From NCBI GenBank assembly GCA_002361875.1, contig DERX01000097.1:1-13949 (forward strand): 13,949 nt of DNA, given 5' to 3'. This DNA comes from Ruminococcaceae bacterium UBA3329. GTDB lineage: Bacteria; Bacillota; Clostridia; Oscillospirales; Acutalibacteraceae. Of this stretch, positions 6,820 to 13,438 are shown in pieces (position 1 is the stretch's first letter; the number at the start of each line of letters is the position of its first letter). The notes under the pieces are model-generated. The model worked only from the letters and a program-made list of their open reading frames with translations. It made no database searches and was not told where the DNA came from. The position numbers were made by a program, and so were the translations under genes.

Positions 6820-7062
6820 GCTCCCCTATAAGGGGAGCTGTTGAGCGTTAGCGAGACTGAGGGGTGAAGTTGCGAGTGCCGTCCGGTGGACGAAAAGCAC
6901 GAGCAAAATGAAGTGAAGAAATAAGGAGTAATGCGAAATGCTCCAAATGAGCAGTACGACTATATTTCTGAGGGGTAACACCAATGAATATTGAATAATT
7001 TCGGTTTGAATAAATAAACCCCTCTGTCAACTTCGTTGACATCTCCCCTTTCAGGGGCGACA
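6820..7062. repeat. MITE-like non-coding element with imperfect inverted ends
   Basis: The left end (6820-6867) and the reverse complement of the right end (7017-7062) align over about 45 bases. Shared pieces include the CCCCT/AGGGGAG hairpin, a TGT-AGC/GAAG core and GAGGGGT. Each end itself folds: CTCCCCT (6821-6827) with AGGGGAG (6831-6837), and CCCCT (7045-7049) with AGGGG (7053-7057). The 150-base interior encodes nothing recognisable. No target-site duplication was clear, so a transposition origin is inferred only. Confidence 0.6.
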
Positions 7063-7066
7063 AGAA

Positions 7067-7095
7067 TTTTGTAGAGGACGATGCCTACATCGTCC
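7067..7095 (+). repeat. Small palindromic repeat, TTGTAGGG family, copy 4
   Basis: The stem GGACGATG (7076-7083) pairs with CATCGTCC (7088-7095) around loop CCTA, preceded by TTTTGTAGA. It sits directly between the inverted-end element and the multi-hairpin block. Confidence 0.7.
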
Positions 7096-7103
7096 CAATG
7101 AAC

Positions 7104-7225
7104 ACACCTCATCCACCGCCAAGGCGGTCTCCCTTCCCCTCAGGCTTTTTTACTTCCCCTTCGGGTTGTGGGTGTCAGGTGGACACCTCTGCGAAGCAGA
7201 AGCACCGACCGAGCAAGCAGGCGAG
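7104..7225. repeat. Multi-hairpin dispersed repeat, copy A
   Basis: The block opens with ACACCTCATCCACCGC and ends with CACCGACCGAGCAAGCAGGC followed by GAG, matching 10171-10302. The hairpins ACCGC/GCGGT, GGTGTC/GGACACC and CTCTGC/GCAGAAG are shared. The second hairpin of copy B (CCTTCTCC/GGAGAAGG) is broken here: its 3' arm is missing after CCCTTCCCCTCAGGC. Confidence 0.7.
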
Positions 7226-7226
7226 A

Positions 7227-7252
7227 AGCTGTACAGGGTCGACAGCTCCTAC
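7227..7252 (-). repeat. Degenerate small palindromic repeat, TTGTAGGG family, copy 5
   Basis: AGCTGT (7227-7232) pairs with ACAGCT (7242-7247) and CCTAC follows, the complement of the family flank GTAGG. It abuts the end of multi-hairpin copy A, as the palindrome at 10347 follows copy B. Confidence 0.5.
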
Positions 7253-7278
7253 TATTTAAATAAAAAACATTTAACCTA

Positions 7279-7307
7279 TTGAAATATCATAACGGTTGCG
7301 TTATAAT
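7279..7307 (+). promoter_or_regulatory. SigA-type promoter of the SDR operon
   Basis: TTGAAA at 7279-7284 and a perfect TATAAT at 7302-7307 have exactly 17 bases between them. Predicted start is near 7314, leaving a leader of about 50 nt before ATG 7365. The repeat cluster ends just upstream of the -35. Confidence 0.8.
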
Positions 7308-7364
7308 ATAAGGGTTAATAGGCAGATAATGCCACAGAAATATGAATGAAGGTAGGTGTGTATT

Positions 7365-8198
7365 ATGGGTAGAGATTGGATGGACAATAAAACCGTAATA
7401 ATCACAGGTGCTTCAGGCGGTATGGGTAAAGGCGTTGCAGAAAAGCTTATTAAAGAGCACGGCTGCACCGTAATCGGTATTGCAAGAAGCGAAGAGAAAA
7501 TGAAAAAGGTTGTTGAAGAGCTTGGCGACTATGCAGACAAGTTCTCTTATCAGCTTTTTGACGTTGCTGTTGAGCAGAACTGGCTTGATTTCGTTGCATA
7601 TCTTAATGAAAACAACATTAAGCCCGATGTTCTTATCAACAACGCAGGCATTTTGCCGAAATTCGACAGATTCCAGAATTACACTGTTGAGTACATAAAG
7701 AAAGCAATGGATATAAACTTCTATTCAGCAGTTTATTCAATCCACGCTCTTCTGCCGATTCTTCTTGAGTCCGACTCCCCTGCAATTATCAATATTGACT
7801 CCTCAGCGGCACTTATGACTCTTGCGGGCACTTCTGTTTACTCTGCTTCTAAGGCGGCTCTCAAGTCTCTTTCAGAGGCTCTTCGTGAAGAGCTTCGCGG
7901 CAAATGCTATGTCGGCATTGTTTGCCCCGGCTTTACAAAGACAGATATTTTCAGAGATCAGGATTCTGCTGACGCTAAGGCACAAAAAATGCTTAATATG
8001 GTAAGCACCTCTTGTGACCGAATGGTTAAAATGATTATGAACGACATTCAGACCAAGAAGCCCTTGGGTGTTCACGGGTTCGATGCCGCATTTATGAACT
8101 ATTTCGGCAGAATTATGCCTGTTCAGGGCGGCAGACTCTTCTCAGCAGTTATGAAGATGTCCAAGCTCCCGCTGTTTGACGCAGTATTTAAAGACTAA
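7365..8198 (+). CDS. Classical short-chain dehydrogenase/reductase (SDR)
   Basis: Predicted NAD(P)(H)-dependent oxidoreductase of 277 aa; the substrate is unknown. The cofactor motif is TGASGGMG (14-21). NNAG is at 92-95, and the catalytic set is N118, S146, Y159 and K163 (YSASK), followed by CPGF near 187-190. All key residues are present, so it should be active. An Arg after the second strand (A-R at 40-41) hints at NADP(H), weakly. The open frame starts at GTG 7356, but AAGGTAGG at 7349-7356 places the start at ATG 7365; ATG 7380 is a less likely alternative. It is the first gene of an operon with the epimerase-like gene 35 bases downstream. Lys is mostly AAG and Leu mostly CTT, a biased usage shared with the neighbouring Rossmann genes and the GH3 gene that suggests high expression. 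Confidence 0.9.
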   Translation: MGRDWMDNKTVIITGASGGMGKGVAEKLIKEHGCTVIGIARSEEKMKKVVEELGDYADKFSYQLFDVAVEQNWLDFVAYLNENNIKPDVLINNAGILPKFDRFQNYTVEYIKKAMDINFYSAVYSIHALLPILLESDSPAIINIDSSAALMTLAGTSVYSASKAALKSLSEALREELRGKCYVGIVCPGFTKTDIFRDQDSADAKAQKMLNMVSTSCDRMVKMIMNDIQTKKPLGVHGFDAAFMNYFGRIMPVQGGRLFSAVMKMSKLPLFDAVFKD

Positions 8199-8233
8199 AA
8201 TAATTTTATAAAATAAAAGACGGAGGTTATGTT

Positions 8234-9259
8234 ATGAAAGTATTTATGATTGGCGGCACAGGTCTTTTAGGCTGTGAGGCTGCTACAACTCTTATTAAAA
8301 GAGGCCATCAGGTAACGAGCGTTGCTCTTCCCCCTCTTCCGGAAGGCGCTCCCATCCCCGAGGAAATGGAAATCATTTTCGGCGACATCAACAAGAAAAC
8401 AGACGAAGAAATCGAGGCTATGCTTGAGGGTTCTGACGTTTTCATCTTTGCGGCAGGTGTTGACGAAAGAGTTGAGTTCCCCGCACCTGTAATGGATTAC
8501 TATTACAAGTTCAATATTGCTCCTCTTGAGAGAATTTTCCCGCTTTGCAAAAAGGCAGGCGTTAAGAGAGCAGTTGTTCTCGGCTCATATTTCGCTTATC
8601 TTAACAAGATTAAGCCTGAAATGAAGCTTACTGAGAGAAACCCCTATATGAAATCACGTATGGACCAGGAAAAGGTTTGCGAAGACGCTTGCGACGAGAA
8701 TTTCTCAGCTTGTGTTCTTGAGCTTCCCTACATCTTCGGTACACAGCCCGGCAGAAAGCCCGTTTGGACTGTTCTTATTGAGCAGATTGAGTTTATGGAC
8801 AAATGGCCCGTTACAATGTACCCGAAGGGCGGTACTGCAATGCTTACATGCCGTCAGGTTGGTCAGGTTATTGCAGGCGCTGCTGAAAACAAGGCTGGCA
8901 AGACAGGCTTTGAAGCAATCCCTATAGGTATGTACAATATGAACTGGAAAGAGTTCCTTGCTATTGTATTTGACGCAAGAGGAATGCACGGCAGAAAGGT
9001 TCTGACCGTAGCTCCCTGGATGATGAGAATGGGTATGGGCAAAATCGTTAAGGATTATGCAAAACGCGGCATTGACTCCGGTATGGACCCGATGCAGCTC
9101 CCCGACATTATGGACTACAACCTTTTCATTGACAAGAAATGGTGTCTTGAACTCGGCGTTGAAGAGGACGACATCAAGGCCGCTATCACAGATTCAATCA
9201 AGGTTTCTCAGGCAGCATTTGACGGTAAAGTTAAGCTTCTTGAAATGAAGGGCGAATAA
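8234..9259 (+). CDS. NAD(P)-binding epimerase/dehydratase-like protein (extended SDR)
   Basis: A 341-aa Rossmann-fold protein of the extended/atypical SDR group. It begins MKVFMIGGTGLLG, so the nucleotide motif GGTGLLG sits at residues 7-13. FGDIN (49-53) follows, with VFIFAAG and VLGS further on. The usual YxxxK motif reads YMKSR (138-142), with Arg in place of the catalytic Lys. LELPYIFGT (162-170) is the typical strand after it, and the C-terminal half is likely the substrate-binding domain. The Arg may still serve as a base partner, or the protein may bind cofactor without classical catalysis. The start is set by ACGGAGGTT just upstream of ATG 8234. It is translated from the same operon as the SDR at 7365, so a two-step or partner role on one substrate is plausible. 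Confidence 0.87.
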   Translation: MKVFMIGGTGLLGCEAATTLIKRGHQVTSVALPPLPEGAPIPEEMEIIFGDINKKTDEEIEAMLEGSDVFIFAAGVDERVEFPAPVMDYYYKFNIAPLERIFPLCKKAGVKRAVVLGSYFAYLNKIKPEMKLTERNPYMKSRMDQEKVCEDACDENFSACVLELPYIFGTQPGRKPVWTVLIEQIEFMDKWPVTMYPKGGTAMLTCRQVGQVIAGAAENKAGKTGFEAIPIGMYNMNWKEFLAIVFDARGMHGRKVLTVAPWMMRMGMGKIVKDYAKRGIDSGMDPMQLPDIMDYNLFIDKKWCLELGVEEDDIKAAITDSIKVSQAAFDGKVKLLEMKGE

Positions 9260-9289
9260 TTTTACATATAAATACGCTATACAAAACGA

Positions 9290-9322
9290 GGGTGTATCGA
9301 AAGATGCACCCTTTAATTTTTT
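9290..9322 (+). terminator. Intrinsic terminator of the SDR operon
   Basis: The stem GGGTGTATC (9290-9298) pairs with GATGCACCC (9303-9311), with one G-U pair, and is closed by a GAAA tetraloop. TTTAATTTTTT follows. Confidence 0.88.
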
Positions 9323-9381
9323 AACCAAAAATTAAACATAAATAAATTTGTTAACAATCGGTAAACATTCAGTTTCAAATA

Positions 9382-9410
9382 TTGACTTTTAGTCATTTTT
9401 GATATATACT
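9382..9410 (+). promoter_or_regulatory. SigA-type promoter of the CmpB-family gene
   Basis: TTGACT at 9382-9387 and TATACT at 9405-9410 are exactly 17 bases apart. Predicted start is near 9417, which leaves only about 14 nt before ATG 9431. That is enough for the AAAGAGG site at 9418-9424 and little else. Confidence 0.75.
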
Positions 9411-9430
9411 GCTGTCGAAAGAGGATGATT

Positions 9431-10105
9431 ATGTTGACAAAGGCTGTTACAAATTCAAAAAATGACGGCAGAGAAAGCAAAAATTTTAACTTCTACCAAT
9501 ATGTATGGATATTTGTTGTATCCTGTCTTTTGGGCTATGCAATTGAAACGCTGTGGTGCTTTATTCGTCACGGGTACATTGAGAGCCGCAAGTCATTAGT
9601 ATTGGGGCATCTCTCCCTTGCATACGGTATGGGTGCTGTTCTGCTCACTCTGCTTTTAAGCAAATTTCAAAATGCAAAAACCTCAAAAATCTTTTTGGTT
9701 TCATTTCTTGCGGGCACTGTTACGGAGTACATCTGCTCGCTCGGGCAGGAAATATGCTTCGGCACGGTGGCGTGGGATTACAGCAATGTTCCCCTCAACA
9801 TTAACGGCAGAGTTTGCCTTTTGTACTCGTCATTTTGGGGATTTCTCGGAATTTTTTGGGCAAAAATTGTTATTCCTCAAATGACGAAAATTTTCAGCAA
9901 TGTGCACATTCCGTTTAACAAAATTCTTGTGTGGACATTTATCGTATATTTCTGCTTTAACTGTTTCCTCTCTGCAACTGCCGCCGCAAGAATGAATATG
10001 CGTAAAGAGGGCAAAGCGCCAAATAACAGATATGAAATGTGGTTAGACAGCACTTATACAGATGAAAAAATGGCTAAAATTTATGCAAATTCAAGACCTG
10101 CTTAA
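9431..10105 (+). CDS. CmpB-family integral membrane protein (putative ABC-transporter type IV, PF06541-like)
   Basis: A 224-aa membrane protein with about five hydrophobic segments, near residues 24-42, 63-79, 86-103, 130-150 and 165-185. Family landmarks include GYAIET (35-40) in the first segment, GHLSLAYGMGAVL (59-71) and TEY at 98-100. WDYSNVPLNINGRVCL (115-130) and SSFWG just after it complete the set. The family is labelled a putative ABC-transporter permease in databases, but no ATPase partner is nearby and the function is not established. An ATG lies at 9425, but AAAGAGG (9418-9424) touches it directly, so ATG 9431 with a 6-base spacer is preferred. The last 40 residues are a basic, probably cytoplasmic tail. 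It has its own promoter and no obvious terminator after it. Confidence 0.85.
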   Translation: MLTKAVTNSKNDGRESKNFNFYQYVWIFVVSCLLGYAIETLWCFIRHGYIESRKSLVLGHLSLAYGMGAVLLTLLLSKFQNAKTSKIFLVSFLAGTVTEYICSLGQEICFGTVAWDYSNVPLNINGRVCLLYSSFWGFLGIFWAKIVIPQMTKIFSNVHIPFNKILVWTFIVYFCFNCFLSATAAARMNMRKEGKAPNNRYEMWLDSTYTDEKMAKIYANSRPA

Positions 10106-10170
10106 AAATAAAATAATATTCTATATTATATCTAAATCGCTACATTATTTTACATATTCAAAATGATAAA

Positions 10171-10302
10171 ACACCTCATCCACCGCTAAAGCGGTCCCCC
10201 TTCTCCTCAAGGAGAAGGCAAATATGGCTTCCCCCTCGGGGGTTGCGGGTGTCCGGTGGACACCTCTGCGTAGCAGAAGCACCGACCGAGGCGGCAGGCG
10301 AG
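10171..10302. repeat. Multi-hairpin dispersed repeat, copy B
   Basis: This is the fuller copy. Successive hairpins are ACCGC/GCGGT around TAAA, CCTTCTCC/GGAGAAGG (10199-10218), CCCCC/GGGGG around TC, GGTGTCC/GGACACC and CTCTGC/GCAGAAG. It ends CACCGACCGAGGCGGCAGGC then GAG. The last 55 bases differ from copy A (7104-7225) at only a few positions. Confidence 0.75.
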
Positions 10303-10346
10303 ACCCACGCCCGCCGAAAGCAGTTTAATTAAAACAACTGTGTAAC

Positions 10347-10375
10347 GGACAGGCACGGAGACCTGTCCCTACAAA
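10347..10375 (-). repeat. Small palindromic repeat, TTGTAGGG family, copy 6
   Basis: GGACAGG (10347-10353) pairs with CCTGTCC (10362-10368) and CCCTACAA (10367-10374) follows, the complement of TTGTAGGG. The stem sequence is unrelated to those of copies 1-3 while the flank is kept. Confidence 0.7.
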
Positions 10376-10391
10376 ATTATATTTACATTAG

Positions 10392-10428
10392 ATATAAAAC
10401 AACGGACCTGCTTTGAGCAAGTCCGTTG
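10392..10428 (-). terminator. Intrinsic terminator of the zinc-ribbon epimerase gene
   Basis: Read on the minus strand, CAACGGAC pairs with GTCCGTTG across 10400-10428, with an inner TGCT/AGCA pair set. TTTTATAT follows at 10392-10399. It starts about 20 bases after the stop codon. Confidence 0.85.
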
Positions 10429-10449
10429 ATTTTATGTATTGGTATTAAA

Positions 10450-12015
10450 TTATCTCTTAATATCGTCCCATGCTACGCCGTCGATATGGAAGAGAGCGTC
10501 AAAGTCATACTTATTATTCTCATCCTTGTCGTGGTTGGTGTACCAAACCTGAGCGAAGAAGGGATTTGTCTTTGCGATTGAGTCATAATCCCAAGCTTTA
10601 TGCGGGATGAAGCACTCGGGGCACCAGTGACCGCCGAGAAGGATAAGTGCGGGGCTTGCTTCAAACTCAGCGCCGCAGTGACCGCATTTCCATTTAAGCT
10701 TTGTTGCCATATCGCCCTTTGTCATTGTTTCAGACAGGCATTCGCCGCCGCGGAAAGCTGCCGCCTGCTTCATATCTTCAATATCAAGCTCTGATTCGGG
10801 CTTTGACTCGTCATAACCGTGGTCAAGCTTAAACTTGTCAGCAACCTCTGTATCCTTTTCAAAGTTGATAAGCTCAAAGTCTTCCCACTTTGTCGGAATC
10901 TTTTCCCATTCAGCTTTTGAGCCGTAATAAGCGCTCATACGAACCTTATTATCTTTCTTTGCCCAGTCAAGAGTACCGAAGTCGGGAGTTGAAGCTATCT
11001 TCTTCATAAACGGCTTTGCGCAAGCTGCAACAATGCCCTTCGGAAGATAGCGAGGAATTTTGAAGTAAAATTCAACCTGGTCTGCAAGACGGTTAAAGTA
11101 ATCCTTAACAGGAAGATTCTCACGGAAATGAAGATATTCTTCAAGCTTGTCAGAGTCTGCATAGAACTGACCGTGGAAATTCTTTGTTGTGAACCAGTTG
11201 GGGTCAAAGAGCTTTTCAGGGCCCGCAAGACCGAGTGTTCCGAGAAGAAGAACCTCAAACTCATAGTTAGAAATTCTGTATTCTTTACCTGAACCGATGT
11301 TATAGAAATGATTCCAGAAATCAGAGCCAAGGTTACCCTTTGAATCCTCGTCGCAAAGGTTAGCCATTAAGCGGCCTGAATCCTCAACAGTACACCATTC
11401 AAGAACACCGTTAATCGGAACATGGAACATAATCGGGTCCATATTTTTAAGGATATTGGGATAAAGAATACCCGACTGACGCATTACAACCCAGTTTTTA
11501 AGTCCGCTTTCAACAAAAACTGCTTCAGCACGGCACTTTGAAACTGCGTAATGGTCATAAACAGAAACCTTAAGCGGGTCACCGCAACGTCCCCAATGAA
11601 TAGGATAGTTTCTGTCGCCTGTTTCAGCAACAGTACCGATGTAGCAAACCTTAATGTCGTCTGCGTTGGGCTGTGCGAGAACTGCTTTGCAAATGTTCTG
11701 GGCAGCGCCGATATTTGTTTTCTGAGTTCTGTAAGGCTTCCAGTCGGCAGCGGGAGAAACCATACCGCCGATGTGGAGAACATAATCAGCGCCTGTAATA
11801 GCCTCCATAAGGCTGTCATAATTTGTAAGGTCGCCCCAAACAATTTTAACAGCAGGATCATTCATATAATCCTTAAACATTTCTTCGTTCTTTGCACTCT
11901 TTCTTAAAAGAGGAACAATGTTGAACTTGTCTTTCATTGCGTAAAGCTCTTTGAATGCGTGAAAGCCCATATTGCCTGACGCACCGGTGAGCATTACGGT
12001 TTTCTTGTCTGCCAT
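10450..12015 (-). CDS. NAD(P)-binding epimerase/dehydratase-like protein with C-terminal zinc-ribbon-like module
   Basis: A 521-aa protein. Residues 1-320 are an extended SDR: glycine motif TGASGNMG (10-17), GDLTN (61-65) after the third strand, catalytic Y156 and K160 in YAVSK, and RQSGILYP (179-186). All classical residues are kept, so it should bind NAD(P) and be active; the substrate is unknown. Residues 320-430 are a linker with no family I recognise. Residues 444-468 carry CGHCG and CPEC pairs (C444, C447, C465, C468) plus H463, a probable zinc-binding ribbon, followed by about 50 conserved-looking residues. A longer frame begins at 12114, but it would start inside the -35 box. AGGTGG just before ATG 12015 sets the start. 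The gene is convergent to the CmpB gene and shares the AAG/CTT-biased codon use of the SDR operon. Confidence 0.87.
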   Translation of the reverse strand: MADKKTVMLTGASGNMGFHAFKELYAMKDKFNIVPLLRKSAKNEEMFKDYMNDPAVKIVWGDLTNYDSLMEAITGADYVLHIGGMVSPAADWKPYRTQKTNIGAAQNICKAVLAQPNADDIKVCYIGTVAETGDRNYPIHWGRCGDPLKVSVYDHYAVSKCRAEAVFVESGLKNWVVMRQSGILYPNILKNMDPIMFHVPINGVLEWCTVEDSGRLMANLCDEDSKGNLGSDFWNHFYNIGSGKEYRISNYEFEVLLLGTLGLAGPEKLFDPNWFTTKNFHGQFYADSDKLEEYLHFRENLPVKDYFNRLADQVEFYFKIPRYLPKGIVAACAKPFMKKIASTPDFGTLDWAKKDNKVRMSAYYGSKAEWEKIPTKWEDFELINFEKDTEVADKFKLDHGYDESKPESELDIEDMKQAAAFRGGECLSETMTKGDMATKLKWKCGHCGAEFEASPALILLGGHWCPECFIPHKAWDYDSIAKTNPFFAQVWYTNHDKDENNKYDFDALFHIDGVAWDDIKR

Positions 12016-12085
12016 AATTTCCACCTCAACATAAATTTTTAATATTAGTGAGACTAAAAAAGCCGCACCGAAACATTGTGTAAAT

Positions 12086-12114
12086 ATTATAAACAAAATA
12101 AAACTGATTGTCAA
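12086..12114 (-). promoter_or_regulatory. Consensus SigA promoter of the zinc-ribbon epimerase gene
   Basis: On the minus strand TTGACA (complement of 12109-12114) and TATAAT (complement of 12086-12091) both match consensus perfectly, with a 17-base spacer. Predicted start is near 12079, giving a leader of about 64 nt. Confidence 0.88.
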
Positions 12115-12143
12115 TAAATAACAGCATTTTCATTGCAAAAGGG

Positions 12144-12173
12144 CAAAAAAACCGCCCTGAAAATCAGAGCGGT
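12144..12173 (-). terminator. Intrinsic terminator of the Asn/Asp-rich protein gene
   Basis: On the minus strand ACCGC/GCGGT and CTGA/TCAG pair across 12151-12173 with one mismatch between them. A seven-T tract follows (complement of 12145-12151). It separates this transcript from the epimerase promoter just downstream. Confidence 0.88.
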
Positions 12174-12193
12174 AAATTAAATTACTTATGTAA

Positions 12194-13285
12194 TTACCAA
12201 GCGATTGTGAAATCCTTCTGAAGACCGAACGGAATTGAAAGATTGATTCCAAGTGCTTGAAGTGAAAGAGTCCAAACAAAGTAATATGTCGCGGATGTTA
12301 CATTTCCTGTTGCCTTATCAACTACAATTATAACCTTGCCGTCTTTATGACCTGTTTTTACCTCTTTAATGATATTTGCAGCAGCACCTGCATTTTCAGT
12401 AACAATAGAAGGCTTAATAACAGAGAAAACCTTGCCGCAATGACCTACACCGTGGTCTGTAGCATCACTCGGTTCATCTGCTTTGATGTCAAGAGTAATT
12501 TTATAAGCTTTGCCGTTATCCTTAACATCAAACTTTTCAACGTCAGAAACATCAAGCTTACTTGACCATGTCTCGTTCTCAACGGGGAACATTGCATTTT
12601 TCTGAGCTACTGTTGTAGCATTTACCATACCGGGATCAAGTTTTGACAAATCTTTTTCGCCCATGTTACTCTCAATAAGGCTGTTTGCAAGACCTGTAAG
12701 TGACTTAGGAAGGTTGCCTTCTATGTCGCCGGCAGGACTGTTTTTCTCTCTAACAAGAGTAATTTTCTTTGCATTGGGTTTAACACGGTTAATTGCAGTG
12801 TTAAAATACTCAACAACCTCTGCTGCGGAGCTTGAGTTAGAAAGCGCTTTTTTGTCATCAGCAGGTTTATTTGCGCTCGGATTTTTAGAGTCATTCGCAG
12901 GAACTTTAGAATCATTCTTTGAATCGTTGTTGGAATTGTTATCCTTGTTTGCATCAGCATTTGTGTCGGTGTTTGTGTCCGCACTGTTATCTGCATTGTT
13001 ATCCGTATTCGCACTGTTATCCGGATCTGCATTATTATCTGTATCTACATTATTTTCGCTGTCGGAATTGTTCGAATCAGGATTGTTTACAGCAACATTT
13101 CCCCCGTTGTTTACCGTAACAGGAGTGTTAGGTGTAAATGCAATAACCATTGATGAGAAAACTATAACGCATGCGAGCGCATAGGCAAAGGTTGTGAGAA
13201 AAGTTTTTCCGAAACGTTTTCTCTTTTCTACCTTTTTATCAGTTTTAGATTTATACTCTTCAGGTGTAAGAACTTTTTTAGCCAT
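12194..13285 (-). CDS. Membrane-anchored protein with Asn/Asp-rich linker, function unknown
   Basis: A 363-aa protein I cannot assign to a family. Residues 1-28 are strongly basic and cytoplasmic. Residues 31-50 are a single hydrophobic segment acting as signal anchor, or as a signal peptide with a long n-region. Residues 56-148 are a low-complexity linker of Asn, Asp, Ser, Ala and Thr, with loose repeats such as DNNAD and NDSK and almost no hydrophobic residues. The outer domain (about 150-363) looks folded, with alternating strands and helices. It includes HGVGHCGKV (278-286) and a strand-turn pattern near 317-340 (VIIVVDKATGNVTSATYYF) that often occurs in small extracytoplasmic beta domains. 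The ATG at 13285 has AAAGGGG at 13298-13304, a rather long 12-base spacing. The topology implies an envelope protein with its domain held away from the membrane. Confidence 0.8.
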   Translation of the reverse strand: MAKKVLTPEEYKSKTDKKVEKRKRFGKTFLTTFAYALACVIVFSSMVIAFTPNTPVTVNNGGNVAVNNPDSNNSDSENNVDTDNNADPDNSANTDNNADNSADTNTDTNADANKDNNSNNDSKNDSKVPANDSKNPSANKPADDKKALSNSSSAAEVVEYFNTAINRVKPNAKKITLVREKNSPAGDIEGNLPKSLTGLANSLIESNMGEKDLSKLDPGMVNATTVAQKNAMFPVENETWSSKLDVSDVEKFDVKDNGKAYKITLDIKADEPSDATDHGVGHCGKVFSVIKPSIVTENAGAAANIIKEVKTGHKDGKVIIVVDKATGNVTSATYYFVWTLSLQALGINLSIPFGLQKDFTIAW

Positions 13286-13322
13286 AAGTATAAATAACCC
13301 CTTTCTAATTCTTTACTCTATA

Positions 13323-13351
13323 AATTTACAACAAAATTCGAAAAAAGTCAA
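13323..13351 (-). promoter_or_regulatory. Probable promoter of the Asn/Asp-rich protein gene
   Basis: On the minus strand TTGACT (complement of 13346-13351) and TAAATT (complement of 13323-13328) are 17 bases apart. The -35 is strong and the -10 only moderate. Confidence 0.5.
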
Positions 13352-13370
13352 TAGATATCTTAAAAAAGAC

Positions 13371-13400
13371 TAAAATAAAATCCTGCCAAAAGACAGGATT
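13371..13400 (-). terminator. Intrinsic terminator of the small helical protein gene
   Basis: On the minus strand AATCCTG pairs with CAGGATT across 13379-13400 with an 8-base loop. TTATTTTAG follows. Confidence 0.8.
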
Positions 13401-13438
13401 GTGGTCAAAACGCAGAATTTTTATGTTTTTCGATTTAT

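Larger units (their letters stand above)
6750..7278. other. Gene-free stretch made of repeats
   Basis: About 530 bases between the broken regulator and the SDR operon promoter hold no credible gene. They contain small palindromes (6774-6795, 7076-7095, 7227-7252), an element with inverted ends (6820-7062) and a multi-hairpin block (7104-7225). A short minus-strand open frame here translates the inverted ends and is not a gene. Confidence 0.75.
10106..10449. other. Intergenic stretch with repeats and a minus-strand terminator
   Basis: No gene is visible. An AT-rich lead of about 65 bases is followed by multi-hairpin copy B (10171-10302), the palindrome at 10347-10375 and the terminator hairpin at 10392-10428 of the convergent minus-strand gene. 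Confidence 0.75.

Noticed and set aside
6848..7063. Minus-strand open frame of 71 codons in the repeat region
   Set aside because: It starts with TTG in the inverted end of the MITE-like element and translates repeat DNA; this is a common false gene in such repeats.
6770..7260. CRISPR array
   Set aside because: The repeats are palindromic, in mixed orientation, irregularly spaced and not separated by uniform spacers; no cas gene is present.
6750..7278. Retron, diversity-generating element or structured RNA gene
   Set aside because: No reverse transcriptase, template/variable repeat pair or clear promoter for a non-coding RNA was seen; dispersed repeats explain the folding.
12016..12114. N-terminal hydrophobic extension of the zinc-ribbon epimerase
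   Set aside because: It would begin inside the -35 box of a perfect promoter, upstream of the predicted transcript start.
12663..13184. A 173-codon plus-strand open frame with a Leu/Ser/Ala-rich product
   Set aside because: It is the antisense of the Asn/Asp-rich linker, whose simple codon pattern keeps the opposite strand open.
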